Shown piece after piece: positions 28,431 to 40,500 of a DNA stretch of 64,000 nucleotides. Where the stretch lies: positions 100,114,923 through 100,178,922 of the forward strand of contig NC_088793.1 of assembly GCF_011386835.1 (NCBI RefSeq), read 5' to 3'. A program made the position numbers and the translations under genes. How positions within the stretch are numbered: position 1 is the first letter of the stretch; every line of letters starts with the position of its first letter. The notes beneath the pieces are model-generated. The model made no database searches. It saw nothing but the letters and a program-made list of their open reading frames with translations, and had not been told where the DNA came from. This stretch comes from Chrysemys picta bellii (lineage: Eukaryota > Chordata > Testudines > Emydidae).

Positions 28431-31400
28431 TAACACAGAAAGTTATGTTAAAGGGTTCTCACACTGTGTACAATGTAAATTGGCCCCCATCTGCACATCC
28501 CATAAATATTCGTAAACACATTTCTGACATTACCATATGGTTAAATAATGTAACTCCCTGGTGCTTGTTCAATACACCTTAAATATTTTGCATGATAATA
28601 TAAGTAGAGGCTGTGAAAAAACCCTGAAATGTACATCCTCCTCACCCCAGTAACCTCCAGTGGATATTGCAGATTTTCAGTGAGAAGAGCCAGTATTTCC
28701 AGAGGTCATGCTTAGTATTAACATGTAACCATTTAGGGCAGGACTATTGGTTCAGTGGGAGCAGAGTTAGACAATGCTGATAGATACAAAGGGTAAGATT
28801 TGCAAAAGCTAAGTGGGTTTTCCTTAACTATAGCTAGGCTTGGCAGAATTAATTTGATATATATAACCTCAAGGACAATATTGATGCTTATTTTTAAGCC
28901 TCCCCCTTCTTTTTACCAATTTAAATAATTTTCACAATTGCACAAAATCATGGCTTATAAGCATTGTTCCCCCCAATTTTTATTTATTTAAATTTTCACA
29001 GCTGGGGGAAATCAGACAACAGGGCTGATCAGACAATAAGGATGATGCTGATCCCCTTGAATTTGAGAACAACACGGACAATCAGAGTTTGTACTAATGA
29101 GTCTTCACACAACTCCACAGACCAAATTAGAATGTTGAAAGCTGTGTGAGAATTCGTTTAAAGTGGATGAGCAGTTGCACACCAACTCGCACACACTCTT
29201 GATCAACCAGACCATTTCCAGTAGCAAGGCAAACTGACAGCTGAAGGACTTGCTGATTGCAGATTTATTTTCAGAGTTAGTGTCTCTTAGGTCAATTACC
29301 CAGGCTAACGAGCCTGGTCCACCCAGCCAGAGCCCCATTAGCCCCGTGTTTCAGAATGAATCCCTGTAGGCCTTCCTGGCTACCATAGCATCCCAGAGAG
29401 CAAAACTCACCACCATACTTCGCCCTACAGCGCACTCTCCTACTGGCCCTGCTTCCACCGTCCCAGCAAGGGGAGGAGGAGAAGTTGGACTCAGAGGAAG
29501 CAGGTGAGACAATTATTTCATGACAGTAGACCTTGATTTCAAAAAGTTAAATCTTTATCACTGTTAAAAATCAAATTGTCAACATCGCATGTCAAAACAT
29601 ACAAAGTAAATACCCTTAAAATCAAACTCTAGTAAGTTTTCAAGCAACATTTTTCTTACTTGGCCTAGCTGTACATTTTTGTCAGTTTCTATGTGCACGT
29701 TGAAATCGAGGTTTACTGATTTTTACCAATAAGAATCTAATCCTTCCAAGCTGAGATCTGTTACCTTGATGAACAAACTTATATCCTGTATAAAATTAGT
29801 GATAAAGAAGTACACCCATCCTTATGAATGCAGCATGTTGAAAAGTCATGTCTGGTGTGTTTTTATTAAGTCCAGACAGAGCATCTTGAAAGAATGAAGA
29901 ATCTAAGTTAGAATGTGAGACTGAGGAGGCAGTGATTGAGCTACAGATTTCTCTGGCAACTGAATGGGATGGGAACTTGCCTTAGGGGATGTCTACATTG
30001 CAAATAGATCCTGCGGTCGGCCCTTTCCAGCTGACTCAGGCTCATGGGGTTGGGTTAAGGGGCTGTTTAATTGCTTGGGTTGGAGCTCGAGCTCTGGGAC
30101 CATGGGCAGAGGGTGAAGCTTCCCCTTGGGGAGGCTAGCCCCCTGCCTTGCCTCTTCTGGCAGAGGCACAGCCCCCCCATGGCCCCAACCAGGGCAAGGG
30201 GGGCTGAGAGCTCAGCCCTGGCCTGGATCGAGCTCTCAGCCTCATCCAGGAGCGCGGCAGAGCGCATTGCCCTGTCTGGAGCTCAGAGCCCCTCCCCCGT
30301 TCTGCCCCTTTCACCTGTGGTCACACCCATGGCCCCACCCCATTCCATCCCCACTCCATCTCTTCCCCCCAAGGTCCTGCCCCCTGCTCGTTCCTTCCCC
30401 CCCACACCTCTGCTGCAGCCTCAAGACTGGAAAAGCTCTGGGGCCATGGCAGGGAGCAAGTGCTCTTCCAGCCCTGGGGCTGCGGCAGTGGTGCTGGAAC
30501 AGTTTTTGGAGCGGGGGTGTTACGTATTCCACATTTTGGGACATTTTATCATGCATACCTCACAAATCTAGTGAAAAACCATAGGTGCTTCAGAAAAAAC
30601 CATAGGTGCTTCCAATGTATTGTTTGTACGTAAAATCCCCAAAAACTTCCCTTAAATGCAAACCTCTCCATTTTGACTCACTTTTCAGCTCACCTTGCTG
30701 CTTCTTGGCTGACAAATCTTTCCAGTTTATTATGCTCATTTCTCCTATTCCATCCTGGGCTCCAGTTAATGAAAAGTCTTTTCTATTATTTAATTGACAG
30801 AGTGCCTCCATTATCTTTGCAGGAAAGGAGATGTTAGATAGTTTGCCAGTGTTCAGCATATTGTGACAAGTAATTAAAAAACACCAAAGTGTTTTATATT
30901 GTTTGACATTAAAATATAAGTTAACATACCAGTTATTGGTGACTTACATTATCCAGCCTGTATTAAGTAAGGGCTGATCCTGCCTCACTGCCCCCCCCAC
31001 CACCATATTCTCTGCCAACAACGAGCCCAAAAAGCAGTGGAAATGCTGTGGTCCCACTGGGACAGTAGATGGCCATGGAGTCCACATGGAGAATACTACA
31101 TCCTAGGTGCACCTCAGCGTATTGTTTTGTTCCACCGCATTCAGCGGAGGTTACTGTTGGGGTGGGGAATATAGTGCAAGGATAGGTGCCACATCCTTAT
31201 TCATCATATCAAGTTCAAGCTTTTTGTCATATTCCCAAGACCCTTCAAACCCTCCCTCCCTACTTATTTTGTTCTTTTAGTGTTGCCACATTGTTGGTAC
31301 TCTAGTAATATAAATAATACTTAGCAGAGATATAAAAATTTTCACAGACAACTTGCGGTGAAAACGTGATGGATGGGCTTCAAAATTTTGGTAAATCTTT

Positions 31401-31844
31401 TGCTGGCATCAGGTATCAGCAATGCAAATTCTATCTATATCCAGTTGGTTTTGTTAGTGCGTGTACAGCATACTTTAGATGTGCAATAGTAACAAGATGT
31501 GCTAAAGAGGATAAAATGTCCCAAAAATGTGGAACTCGTAGCACCCCCATTCCAAAATTCAACATAGCATTAAAACTCTATTCAATTGTCTAGAGGAGAG
31601 AAAAATAATTGCTTTAAGTAGTCCTATGATCCATTCTGTTACTTGCTGACCATAATGTAGACCTTACTCCATGAAGTCAACAAGGCAAGGTGCTTCTTAA
31701 CATTCGGAATGGTATAATATTGTGGCCCTTTGCCAGCAATGGTAGATTTCTTTACTGAAAGATGGAAATTGGCATTGAGACACAGAGGCCCATTTATTAC
31801 TCTGTGTCAGCAACTCTTGTCAGGTCTGACAAACTCACTGCACC
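28431..31844. other. Intergenic gap between convergent genes
   Basis: No gene found. 29990-30075 reads like the left part of a turtle 'gtctacattgcaa' palindromic element. 30076-30525 is a GC-rich block. The remainder is AT-rich and unremarkable. Confidence 0.55.
29990..30525. repeat. GC-rich repeat block
   Basis: Starts 'gtctacattgcaaatagatc' and passes 'gggttaaggggctgtttaat', typical of a turtle palindromic element. Then about 450 bp of C/G-rich sequence ends near 'ttttggagcgggggtgttac'. Proline-rich frames of 150-166 codons on the plus strand reflect composition, not a gene: two overlapping frames are equally open and neither has a domain. Confidence 0.5.
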
Positions 31845-33070
31845 TAACTGTTGTCATAATCTGTATCTGAAAGGTGTCATGTAAGGCATCGTATAAAAAC
31901 TAGTAACATGTTGGGTCTCCAAAAATCACTGTGTGGTATGTGTACAGGGTACGTACAAAGAGTAATGGATATGTGCTAGAATTATGTTCTTAAAACATGT
32001 TTGGCAAGCAAGCCATAAGCCCAGTCTGACTTAGATAAAGGAATGTGTATTAGCTTGTCTGACCAGCCCGGTCATCAGGCAGACACAATGAAGGTACATT
32101 TCCATGTGAGAAAAAAAAACCCCACCATCAGGAAAGCAAGTAAGGAAAAATGAACATTTAATGTGACAGGAGATGGAGACTGCACCCCATGAAATCTTCC
32201 TGCCTCTTGTTACAGGGTGAATGAACTTTGGGAGATACAAGTAGAAGCAGAAAGCCATTTTGGTATCTATCACTTGAGGGATTAAGTGTTCTTGATATCA
32301 TAGAATGTGGGATCCTTCAAAGAAGAGGGATGAAGTCTCTAGGAACTGAGTTTAGATGAGAAAACTGCTTAGGCAAGGATTGTAACTTGATAAAATTGTG
32401 TGATAAATTTTAACCCTTTCTATCTTTATTCCTTATACTTGGTATCACTTAATCCCATGTCTTTTTTTAAATAAACTTGTTTTACTTTACTATAAACCAA
32501 TTCAGTGCATTGATTGAAATAAGAGTCATTGTCAAACCCAAATTAAATTAATGAGCTGCAGTATATTGTCTTTTTAAAGGAACAATGAACTTCACTTCTG
32601 TGAATGTTCCAGGACAGAGCTGGATGCTACAGGGAGTCATCTCTGGAGAACCTGAGAGTTGGAGTTCATTGTTGTTATTTGCAAAGCAAAGCTTGGACTG
32701 GCAGAGTCCTGAAGAGTTTGCTGGCAAGACAGACAAGCTGGTGTGTCAGGGAGTTGTGACACAGCTTACCAGTAGCAAAATTCTTATTTGCGGAGACTGA
32801 AAGGGGTAACAGTAACTCACTATTCTGGGAACCCCAGCAGATTGTCACATTGGCAGATGATTTGGGGAAAATTTGAGAATGGGAGGGTGTGGGGGTCATT
32901 TTCCAAAAAGTAACTAGGCAGTTGAAGCCAGGGTATGACCTGCATAGTTGTCTGCTGGCTGTTGGGGTCAGGGCTGTAAGCCACAGCAGTAGAGCATTTA
33001 AGGCACCCAAAGTTGCAGGCAGGCAGTGATACAACTGCTTACTGGTCTGGGTTTATACCCCAATGTGTCA
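31845..33070 (+). mobile_element. Possible LTR-like retroelement remnant
   Basis: A block with 'cgtataaaaac' (TATA-like) at about 31890, the turtle-repeat string 'ttattccttatacttggtat' and an AATAAA at about 32471 ('aaataaacttgttttac'), then text up to 'ctgggtttataccccaatgt'. The order promoter-like, AATAAA, downstream tract fits a solo LTR. No internal coding region, primer-binding site or clear TG...CA ends were established. Confidence 0.35.
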
Positions 33071-33356
33071 GAGAGGTGCCAATTAGAGAAGACATGAAAG
33101 TCACTGGCACTGCAATAGAAAGAAGAAAAGCTGGAATGTTGAGTAATATGATCTCAAGTCAGACAGCAACGAAGCCTCCAACTAATTACTTTTGAAGGTT
33201 CCCTACTTTTTATACCTAATAATGTCTCAAGAGTTCCAGTTATTTCCCAGTTGGTTTGCTCACTTTAAAACAGCCAGCATCTTCCAAATGTTTGTGTGTC
33301 CGACTAAGTGCCACAAATACTGTGCATTTTATATCAAAAATAAGAAAAATGAGATG

Positions 33357-34586
33357 TAGAGAATAAACAAACTTTATTTGATAACAGTATTACAGAAAGC
33401 AAAATATCACTTAATACAACTTCAAGCTGCTATAAATCTAATTTGGCATCTTAACTATACACAGAGTCAACAGCAAAGAAATTGACATAGTTAACAGGTT
33501 TCTATACAGGTTTCCCCAGTGGCAGCCTCAACAAATGGTGTTGCTTTTTTATTACCTACAAGAATGGACCCACCCCTTTCCCTTCGTATCCTAAAAACCT
33601 GTATTGATCATTAAACTATCTGAAACATATACCTGCTCAACATCAGAATGTCAGTTCTAACATGTAGACAATGAGGTTTAATAGAAAGCAAGCATTCTAC
33701 ACATGTACTTGAAAGGGAAGTGCTGACATTTGGAAACGTTAAGAAAAAAAGCACTAAGGTTTTAAGCTGCCTGGGTCATCTTTTATTGGAAGGGGAGAAA
33801 GCATTTTTTTCCATCCTTCCTTATCTGGAATGTTGTAGACAGCAAAGTGTCTGAAGAGTTGAGCATTGGCACTGCAGTGCAAAGGTTTCTAACACACAGT
33901 GCTCAGTCAGAAGACACTCGTTTATAACTCTCTCTCTTCTATAGACTATCAGCACCTGTTCCCCACAGAAAGGAGGAGACCCTCAGAACAGAAAGAGTTA
34001 TAAGGTGTTAGTAAAAAAAAAAAATCCATCCAGTCAAAGCAAAATTCTCAATTTTTTTTCAAATTGTATGAAATGTTTTGTTTTTACAAAAAAAATCCTC
34101 TATTTTTATGTTGTTATCTGATAACGTGTATTTACCTGAATAAGCTGAGAAAATCTGTAAATTACTCCAGTAACAGACTTGAATTGAAATATTTGGAAAA
34201 AACTACATCTAAATTAGTCAAAGATTCTCCTTTCTGCACAACTTCACCTGTTCCAGTGAACAGTGCTATCAGAATACTTTTTGTTCACTCTCATATGATC
34301 AAGAATCATTTATAAAAATGGCAGGTAGTTGTGCAAATAAATCAACCCCTCTAAAACCTCAAAAAAGCTAAGAATGTTAAGAAGTGGTTATAAAAATAAA
34401 CAAGAAAGATGTAAGGGGACTATATAGACCAGGGTAGTTAAGGTAGTGTTTGGTGTTGGCATTTCAACCTTGAGTGTCTGGTCATTGTTGCTAGGCCTGG
34501 TGAATTCAATGCAGTAGTGGTAGTGTCACCAACTTGGAATGGTCAAAGTTCTTCATGGTCACAAAGTGGGTGGGTTTTTTTTAATT
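33357..34586 (-). other. EPB41L2: EPB41L2 terminal 3' UTR exon
   Basis: The acceptor on the minus strand is 'ctttctttttttag' ending at 34587, followed by AATTAAAAAAAACCC. The exon is non-coding because the stop lies in the previous exon. It ends about 15-20 nt beyond the AATAAA at 33378-33373. It is free of nameable transposons, unlike the flanking DNA, which fits a constrained UTR. The acceptor is inferred from sequence only. Confidence 0.65.
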
Positions 34587-37500
34587 CTAAAAAAAGAAAG
34601 TAAGATTATGTAAATATTCATGAAGAAGACAGTCTTAAAACACAATATTACCTATAAGAACATAAGAACGATCATACTGGGTCAGACCAAAGGTCCATCT
34701 AGCCCTGTATCCTGTCCTCCAACAGTGGCCAGTACAAGGTGCTTCAGAAGGAATGAACAGAACAGGTAATCATCAAGTGATCCATCCCCTGTCGCCCATT
34801 CCCGGCTTCTGGCAAACAGAGGGTAGGAGAGTCCAGAGGTTGTTTTCCCATGCAGATCTTTCATTTCAGCAAAACTTCCTGAGTGATACAAGAGCTCCCG
34901 CCTCCCCATTCATAGAATAAATTGCTTAGCGTGTGTGGTCATATCTTGCTGCACTGGTACACTTGCTGTTTCCTGTAAATCCGTCCCACCAATTCCCTTG
35001 AGGTTCAATAGGTTATGTCTTAGAGCTTGTCTAGACTACTGCGGTAAGTCGATCTAAGTTCTGCTACTTAGCTGGGTTGATGTAACTTAGACTGACTTAT
35101 CGCGATGTCTACACCGCACTGCATTGATGGGAGACGCTCTCCTGTCAACTTCCCTTACTCTTCTTGGACTGGTGGATTACTGGAGTCAATAGAAGAGTGC
35201 TCTGCGATCAATTTAGCGGTTCTTCACTAGACCTGCTAAATCAACACCCACTGCATCAATTGCAACAGCACCGATCTACCGGTAAGTGTAGACCGGACCA
35301 GAGTCTGTTGCAGCTCATACTATTTTTCTCTCTTTGTGACATTTAATAGTTCTTTTAAAAAAGTCTGCTGAAATTTCTATTCTACAACTTACTGGACAAA
35401 TTTATGTTTTCAATGAATAAGTTCTAGGTAGCCAGGTGTGGTTTTTTGCATCTCTATCAGCAAATGCAAGAGTATACATCAAGAATTCTCCTCCAATCAT
35501 AGCTTGGGCAGAGCCTTGACTGGTCTAGGTGCAATAATCAAGACTGGATGCCTTTCTGCAAGGTATGCTTTAGTTAAACACTAGTTACTGGGCTCATAGA
35601 GTGGTAAAATAAATGTCCAGTGAAATATAGGAGGTCAGAATAGACGATCTAATAGTCCCTTCTGGCATTAAAATCTATGAATGGAAGCATGTACAAATGA
35701 AAGCTGGGAAGAGGACTATTATTTAGAATTCCTTCACACTGGTCCTATTGGACACCCATATAATCCTTTCAGAGCAACAGCTATGATGGAATTGCTGCAC
35801 TCATTCTGTAGCAGGCAAGCACCCTCAAACGTGGCAAAACACTGCTTTGTAACTACCAGGGACAGTTTTATACATACACAATGTATGTCAGACCTTTCCA
35901 AAAGTCATAGTGATCTTAATAGGCACAAAGGACTCTGCTGATTTGCTTGCAGGATTTTCTCTTCCTCTATGCTGCATTTTGACAAAAGATTTTACTACTT
36001 TCTCTTCTCAATGAAAATCAATTTCACAGCTGGTCATCACTTCACTTCCTTTCAGTGGAATGACAGCACGGCCCCCTCATGTCAAGATAATTTCCTCTTC
36101 CCACAACACATACCCAGGAGATTCTCATAAGGAAAACTGTTACTTTTTCTTCTTATGCTGGGTCATTCATTGGCCAGGTATATTACTTGGATTTTGGTAA
36201 CACCCAAAACTTGCTAAAAACTGTTCAAACACATCAAAAGAGGCAGTCCTTGCCCAAAGGACTTAAAATCTACACAGACAACACAAAACAAACAATAAAA
36301 TCACTTGATAAACTGGACAAGAAGCTAGAAAATCTTAGTTTCCATGTGGATCAGATTACTTGGGAAATACCTCACCTTTTGAGCTCTGTTTGTGCAATGT
36401 AGGAGGTTTAACACCTGCCACCTCTTGTCCTTCTATTCCATGGTTCTCAACCCATGGCCTGCTTGCACACAGGTGGCCCATGTGACATCCTCAGGGCCAT
36501 ATATATATATTGCTTGAATGAAGCGCACATAACACACAGTTGCACATGCAGCCTACAATGGTAAATAGGTTGAGAACCACTGTTCTACTCAGATTTAGCT
36601 ATGCAGATTCATTGTGAGCAGAAATGTAACAGTTTCAAGATGCTTAAGAAAGAAAGAACATAAAAAGGAATATCCTAACTGAAAGAGGCAACATTTCTTA
36701 TTGTTACCTGAAAAGGGGACAGGATATGGTTAAAATCCAGATAATTAAAACTGTATTCCTACAACAAAGAACTGCCACTGCAACTCAAACTAGCATACTT
36801 CCATGCAAAAGAAATATAATAATGCTACACTGGCTTCCTTTAACTGCTAAGGGAAATAAATATAAATACAAACTGATACCAATGCTTAGATCTGTTCTGT
36901 TACTGTTTGACCAGCCCAATCAATAGCTTTTCCTCTGCACTGAATTTAGAGCTATCGAAAGATATCACATTAACAGCAGGAAAATTACAGTCCTATTAAA
37001 TCATCCAGTATGGCAGAAGAAACTCAACCTTCCTGCACCCCAGTCTGCCATGGTGTCTCAACCCTGACATAGAATTGATGAGACAGCACATTCAATTCAG
37101 AGCTCCTTCTAGCATTTCTGCTGCCAAGTATGTTGGTGGTTTTTGTGACATGGACATCTCTATACATTAGGAAATGGACTGACACTACAAATGTACTGTC
37201 TGCCTTTACAAATATGAACACTGAGCACCTTTTCTCCCCGGTGGGTGAGCAACTGGCCACCCCGAACCTGTTGTTAATTACTTAATACCATTGCAGACGT
37301 TAGGTAAATATCTGGGATGTTCTAAACCTATTGATTATGTCTGTGTATGCTTAAATCTAATAAACTGCAGTTTTTGAGAAGATTCATGCAAATAAGCATG
37401 CTCTCTTATCAACAGAATTGCTGTGTTCCTATTGATTTATTCCTGACACTGCCTGGATTGAAATAGTTAAGCTGCCCCTGCTGGGGGTTCTGAAAACATC

Positions 37501-40500
37501 AGGTAACAATATGGGAGAACAGAATCATATCCATAAAGTTTCTGTGAAGGCAACTAACATCCCAAATGCCTAAATTTGTAGTAAAATTAATTATATTCAT
37601 CTAACAAAATATATAAAATCTGCTAAAGAAAAACTTGGGGATAAATAAATTGAATAGTGCTCCTAAAATCTGAAGAGACTTTTATAGGTGCATATAAGTA
37701 TAGCATTAGAAACTCAAACAATTCTGCTGAGGCACTGTATTAGCAACTAATTGCCTACAAATTCTCAGTACATCAATACTAACATTTAATTGCCTATACT
37801 ATCTCCTCCTACTCACAATGCTCTGAAGCAACAGTGACGACAAAATGTCCCTCTCCAGCCCTTATGAAAATAAGCTGGTTATCTCTCATGCAATTCTGGC
37901 CTCGATCTAGACCATTTATGAGGAATTATTTACTGAGTGGTGTAAACGGCCCTCATCTTTTCCCAGGATTAATTGACTAATCCACCTGGTCCTGGCCCAC
38001 ATTGCTTCACTGCTTAATTAACAAGAACAGAACAGATAGTACCACATTTCATCTCGTACCTCCCATGTATTTTGAATGGCACAAAAACATATTGGGACTG
38101 TAAATCAAAACATCGGAGCATCCAGTAAGATATCATATAGGTTATTATGACACTATGAAATTCAATCAAAATAAAGAAAGCATTCTATTTATTCCATTCT
38201 CCAATCAATCTGATATGTAGCCAACAACAGTCAGTATGACTAAATGAAATTTAAAGAATCTAATATAGCTACTGTTTTAAATTGCCCATTATTTCACTAT
38301 TAACACTAGACAAACCCTGGGTAAATAGGGAGAATGTAAGAATAAAACATTCTCACTTTTAAAACAGTAACTTCTGCTTTTGGCCCATAGTGCTACTGGT
38401 CATTTAGTTCTTTTATCACAGTAGGAATAGATTTTCTAGTTTTAAAAATTCAACGAGGATGTGAATTTTTCCAAGTTTTGTTACCACTATAGGAACATAC
38501 TCTAATCCCAAATGTCCTAACACCAGGATATACAGTAATTTCCCATCTACAGAGACATTCTGAAATGAGGACATAACAGATCAGGATTCCTTAAAATACT
38601 TTACTCAACTGATAAGCAGCTTAAATACTTTAGCCTCCAAATTGTTGACCCCTGACCTGTCCTTGGATTGTTTATAGTTTTGGGTAAAATATAATTTATT
38701 TTCCAAGCATGCTTATAGGAATAATAATGGAAGTTATTGAAGCTGTAACAGCAAGTAGGAAAACAGAAATAATAGGGTTGTTAGGATTATATCCTATGTG
38801 AGGTTTACAGGTAGTTTGTGGTCTGACAAACGAGGATGTAGGTAGGGAGTGACCCTGGGTTGCATATTTTCGCCTGCTCATGATGAGAGAACAAACAATT
38901 GCAGGACTGTACATGATCTCCATACCAATACAGTAACTATTCAAACAACGGAACCCTAAACATAAGGCAGGTATGATAAGTGTGAGTAGGGAGTTTGCTT
39001 CATATTTCATACTTTGCAGACTTTGCCTGAGTTGTGTTTCCTGCAATGTACTAAAGGTAACATGATGGGATGTCAGAGTAAATGCCATAACAGGACTTTG
39101 TGACAAAATTGGTGGATATTTTTTATAGGAAACTTGAAATTAAAATTGAGAATGAGTTTCAGAGTGGATTTTAGATAAAACCGCACAGTACACTTGAGAT
39201 TATAAATGACTGCTCCAATGTGCCAGTTTTCAGTGACACACACTATAGATAAGTGTACGCTTTTTTAAAAAAAGCATCTATTACAAAATTCAAGTATGGG
39301 TATATTAAAGAAAGATGAAGCAACTTTTCAAACTATTCTGTATGTAAAGGGCAATTGTGAGGAATAAAGACCAATGAAGATGGCCTATCTCAGGCCTAGT
39401 TGTACTATTTTGCTTGATGTTGCAGGCTTCCTTACCTTGACCTTACTCCTCCCCTTCCTCAGCAAGTTCAGTTTCTTTATGCACCACTACCCTCGTGACA
39501 GACATGTCAGGGTGCTGCTCTTTGGCTTCTTTGATTGCCTGTGCCAGTGCCTACAAACATATTGGAAAGATTTAGTTGAGCAATGGCAGAGTGAAATTAA
39601 AAACTGCACTGGAGTGGTGGGCTAATGACAACACATTATGATACCATTTAATCACACAGTTAAACAGGACTAAACCTCCTGAATCTAAAGGGGCTCAGGA
39701 AAGGAAACTGAAGAGGAAACCCCTCCTTTTCTGTCCAATGCTGGAAACTAGATAAAAAATACCCTCTATCAATCTAACAACAGATTTATATGCTGGTTCA
39801 GAGAATCATTCAAGTGCAGGGCTGAAAGGGACCTTGAGAGTTCATCTAATCCATTCCCCCACACTGAGGAAGGGGAAAAAACAGGAGCAACATCATGGTA
39901 GAGCATATAGACCACCATATCAGGAGGAGGCAGGGGATGAGGCATTTCTAGATCAACAGAAATATCCAACACACAAGATCTGGTAGTAATGGGGGACTTT
40001 AATTATCCAGATATCTGTTGGAAATATAATATGGGGAAAAAAAACAAAACACATTCTTGGAATGTAATAGGGACAACTTCTTGTTTCAGAAGGTGGAGGA
40101 AATAACCCGGGGAGCTGCCATTTTAGACTTGATTCTAACTGAGAGGAATTGTTTGTGACTCTGGAAGTGAAAGGGAAGTTGGTGAAAGTTATCTTGAAGT
40201 GATGATTTCATGATTCTGAGGAAAGGAAAGATTGAGAGCAGAAGAATAAGGAAATGAAAGACTGTAAGCTTTTGACCTGCTGCAGACTAGCAATAGAAAG
40301 CAGACTCACATGTTTGCCTAATAGAATGCACAATATGGGAATATTACATATAATAATTTCCCCACTTCTGAAATTTGTGATATGATTTTGCAGATCATCT
40401 CCAAAGATTACAGAGAGTAGACAATGAGGTTATATTCCTGTATTGGTTTCTTTGTGAAAAATAATATTTTCAGGTGTGAAATTTCTAGTATTGTTCTGTT

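Noticed and set aside
30071..30584. Two overlapping plus ORFs of 166 and 152 codons
   Set aside because: GC-rich repeat block, Pro/Ser/Leu-rich in both frames; no gene signal and no start context.
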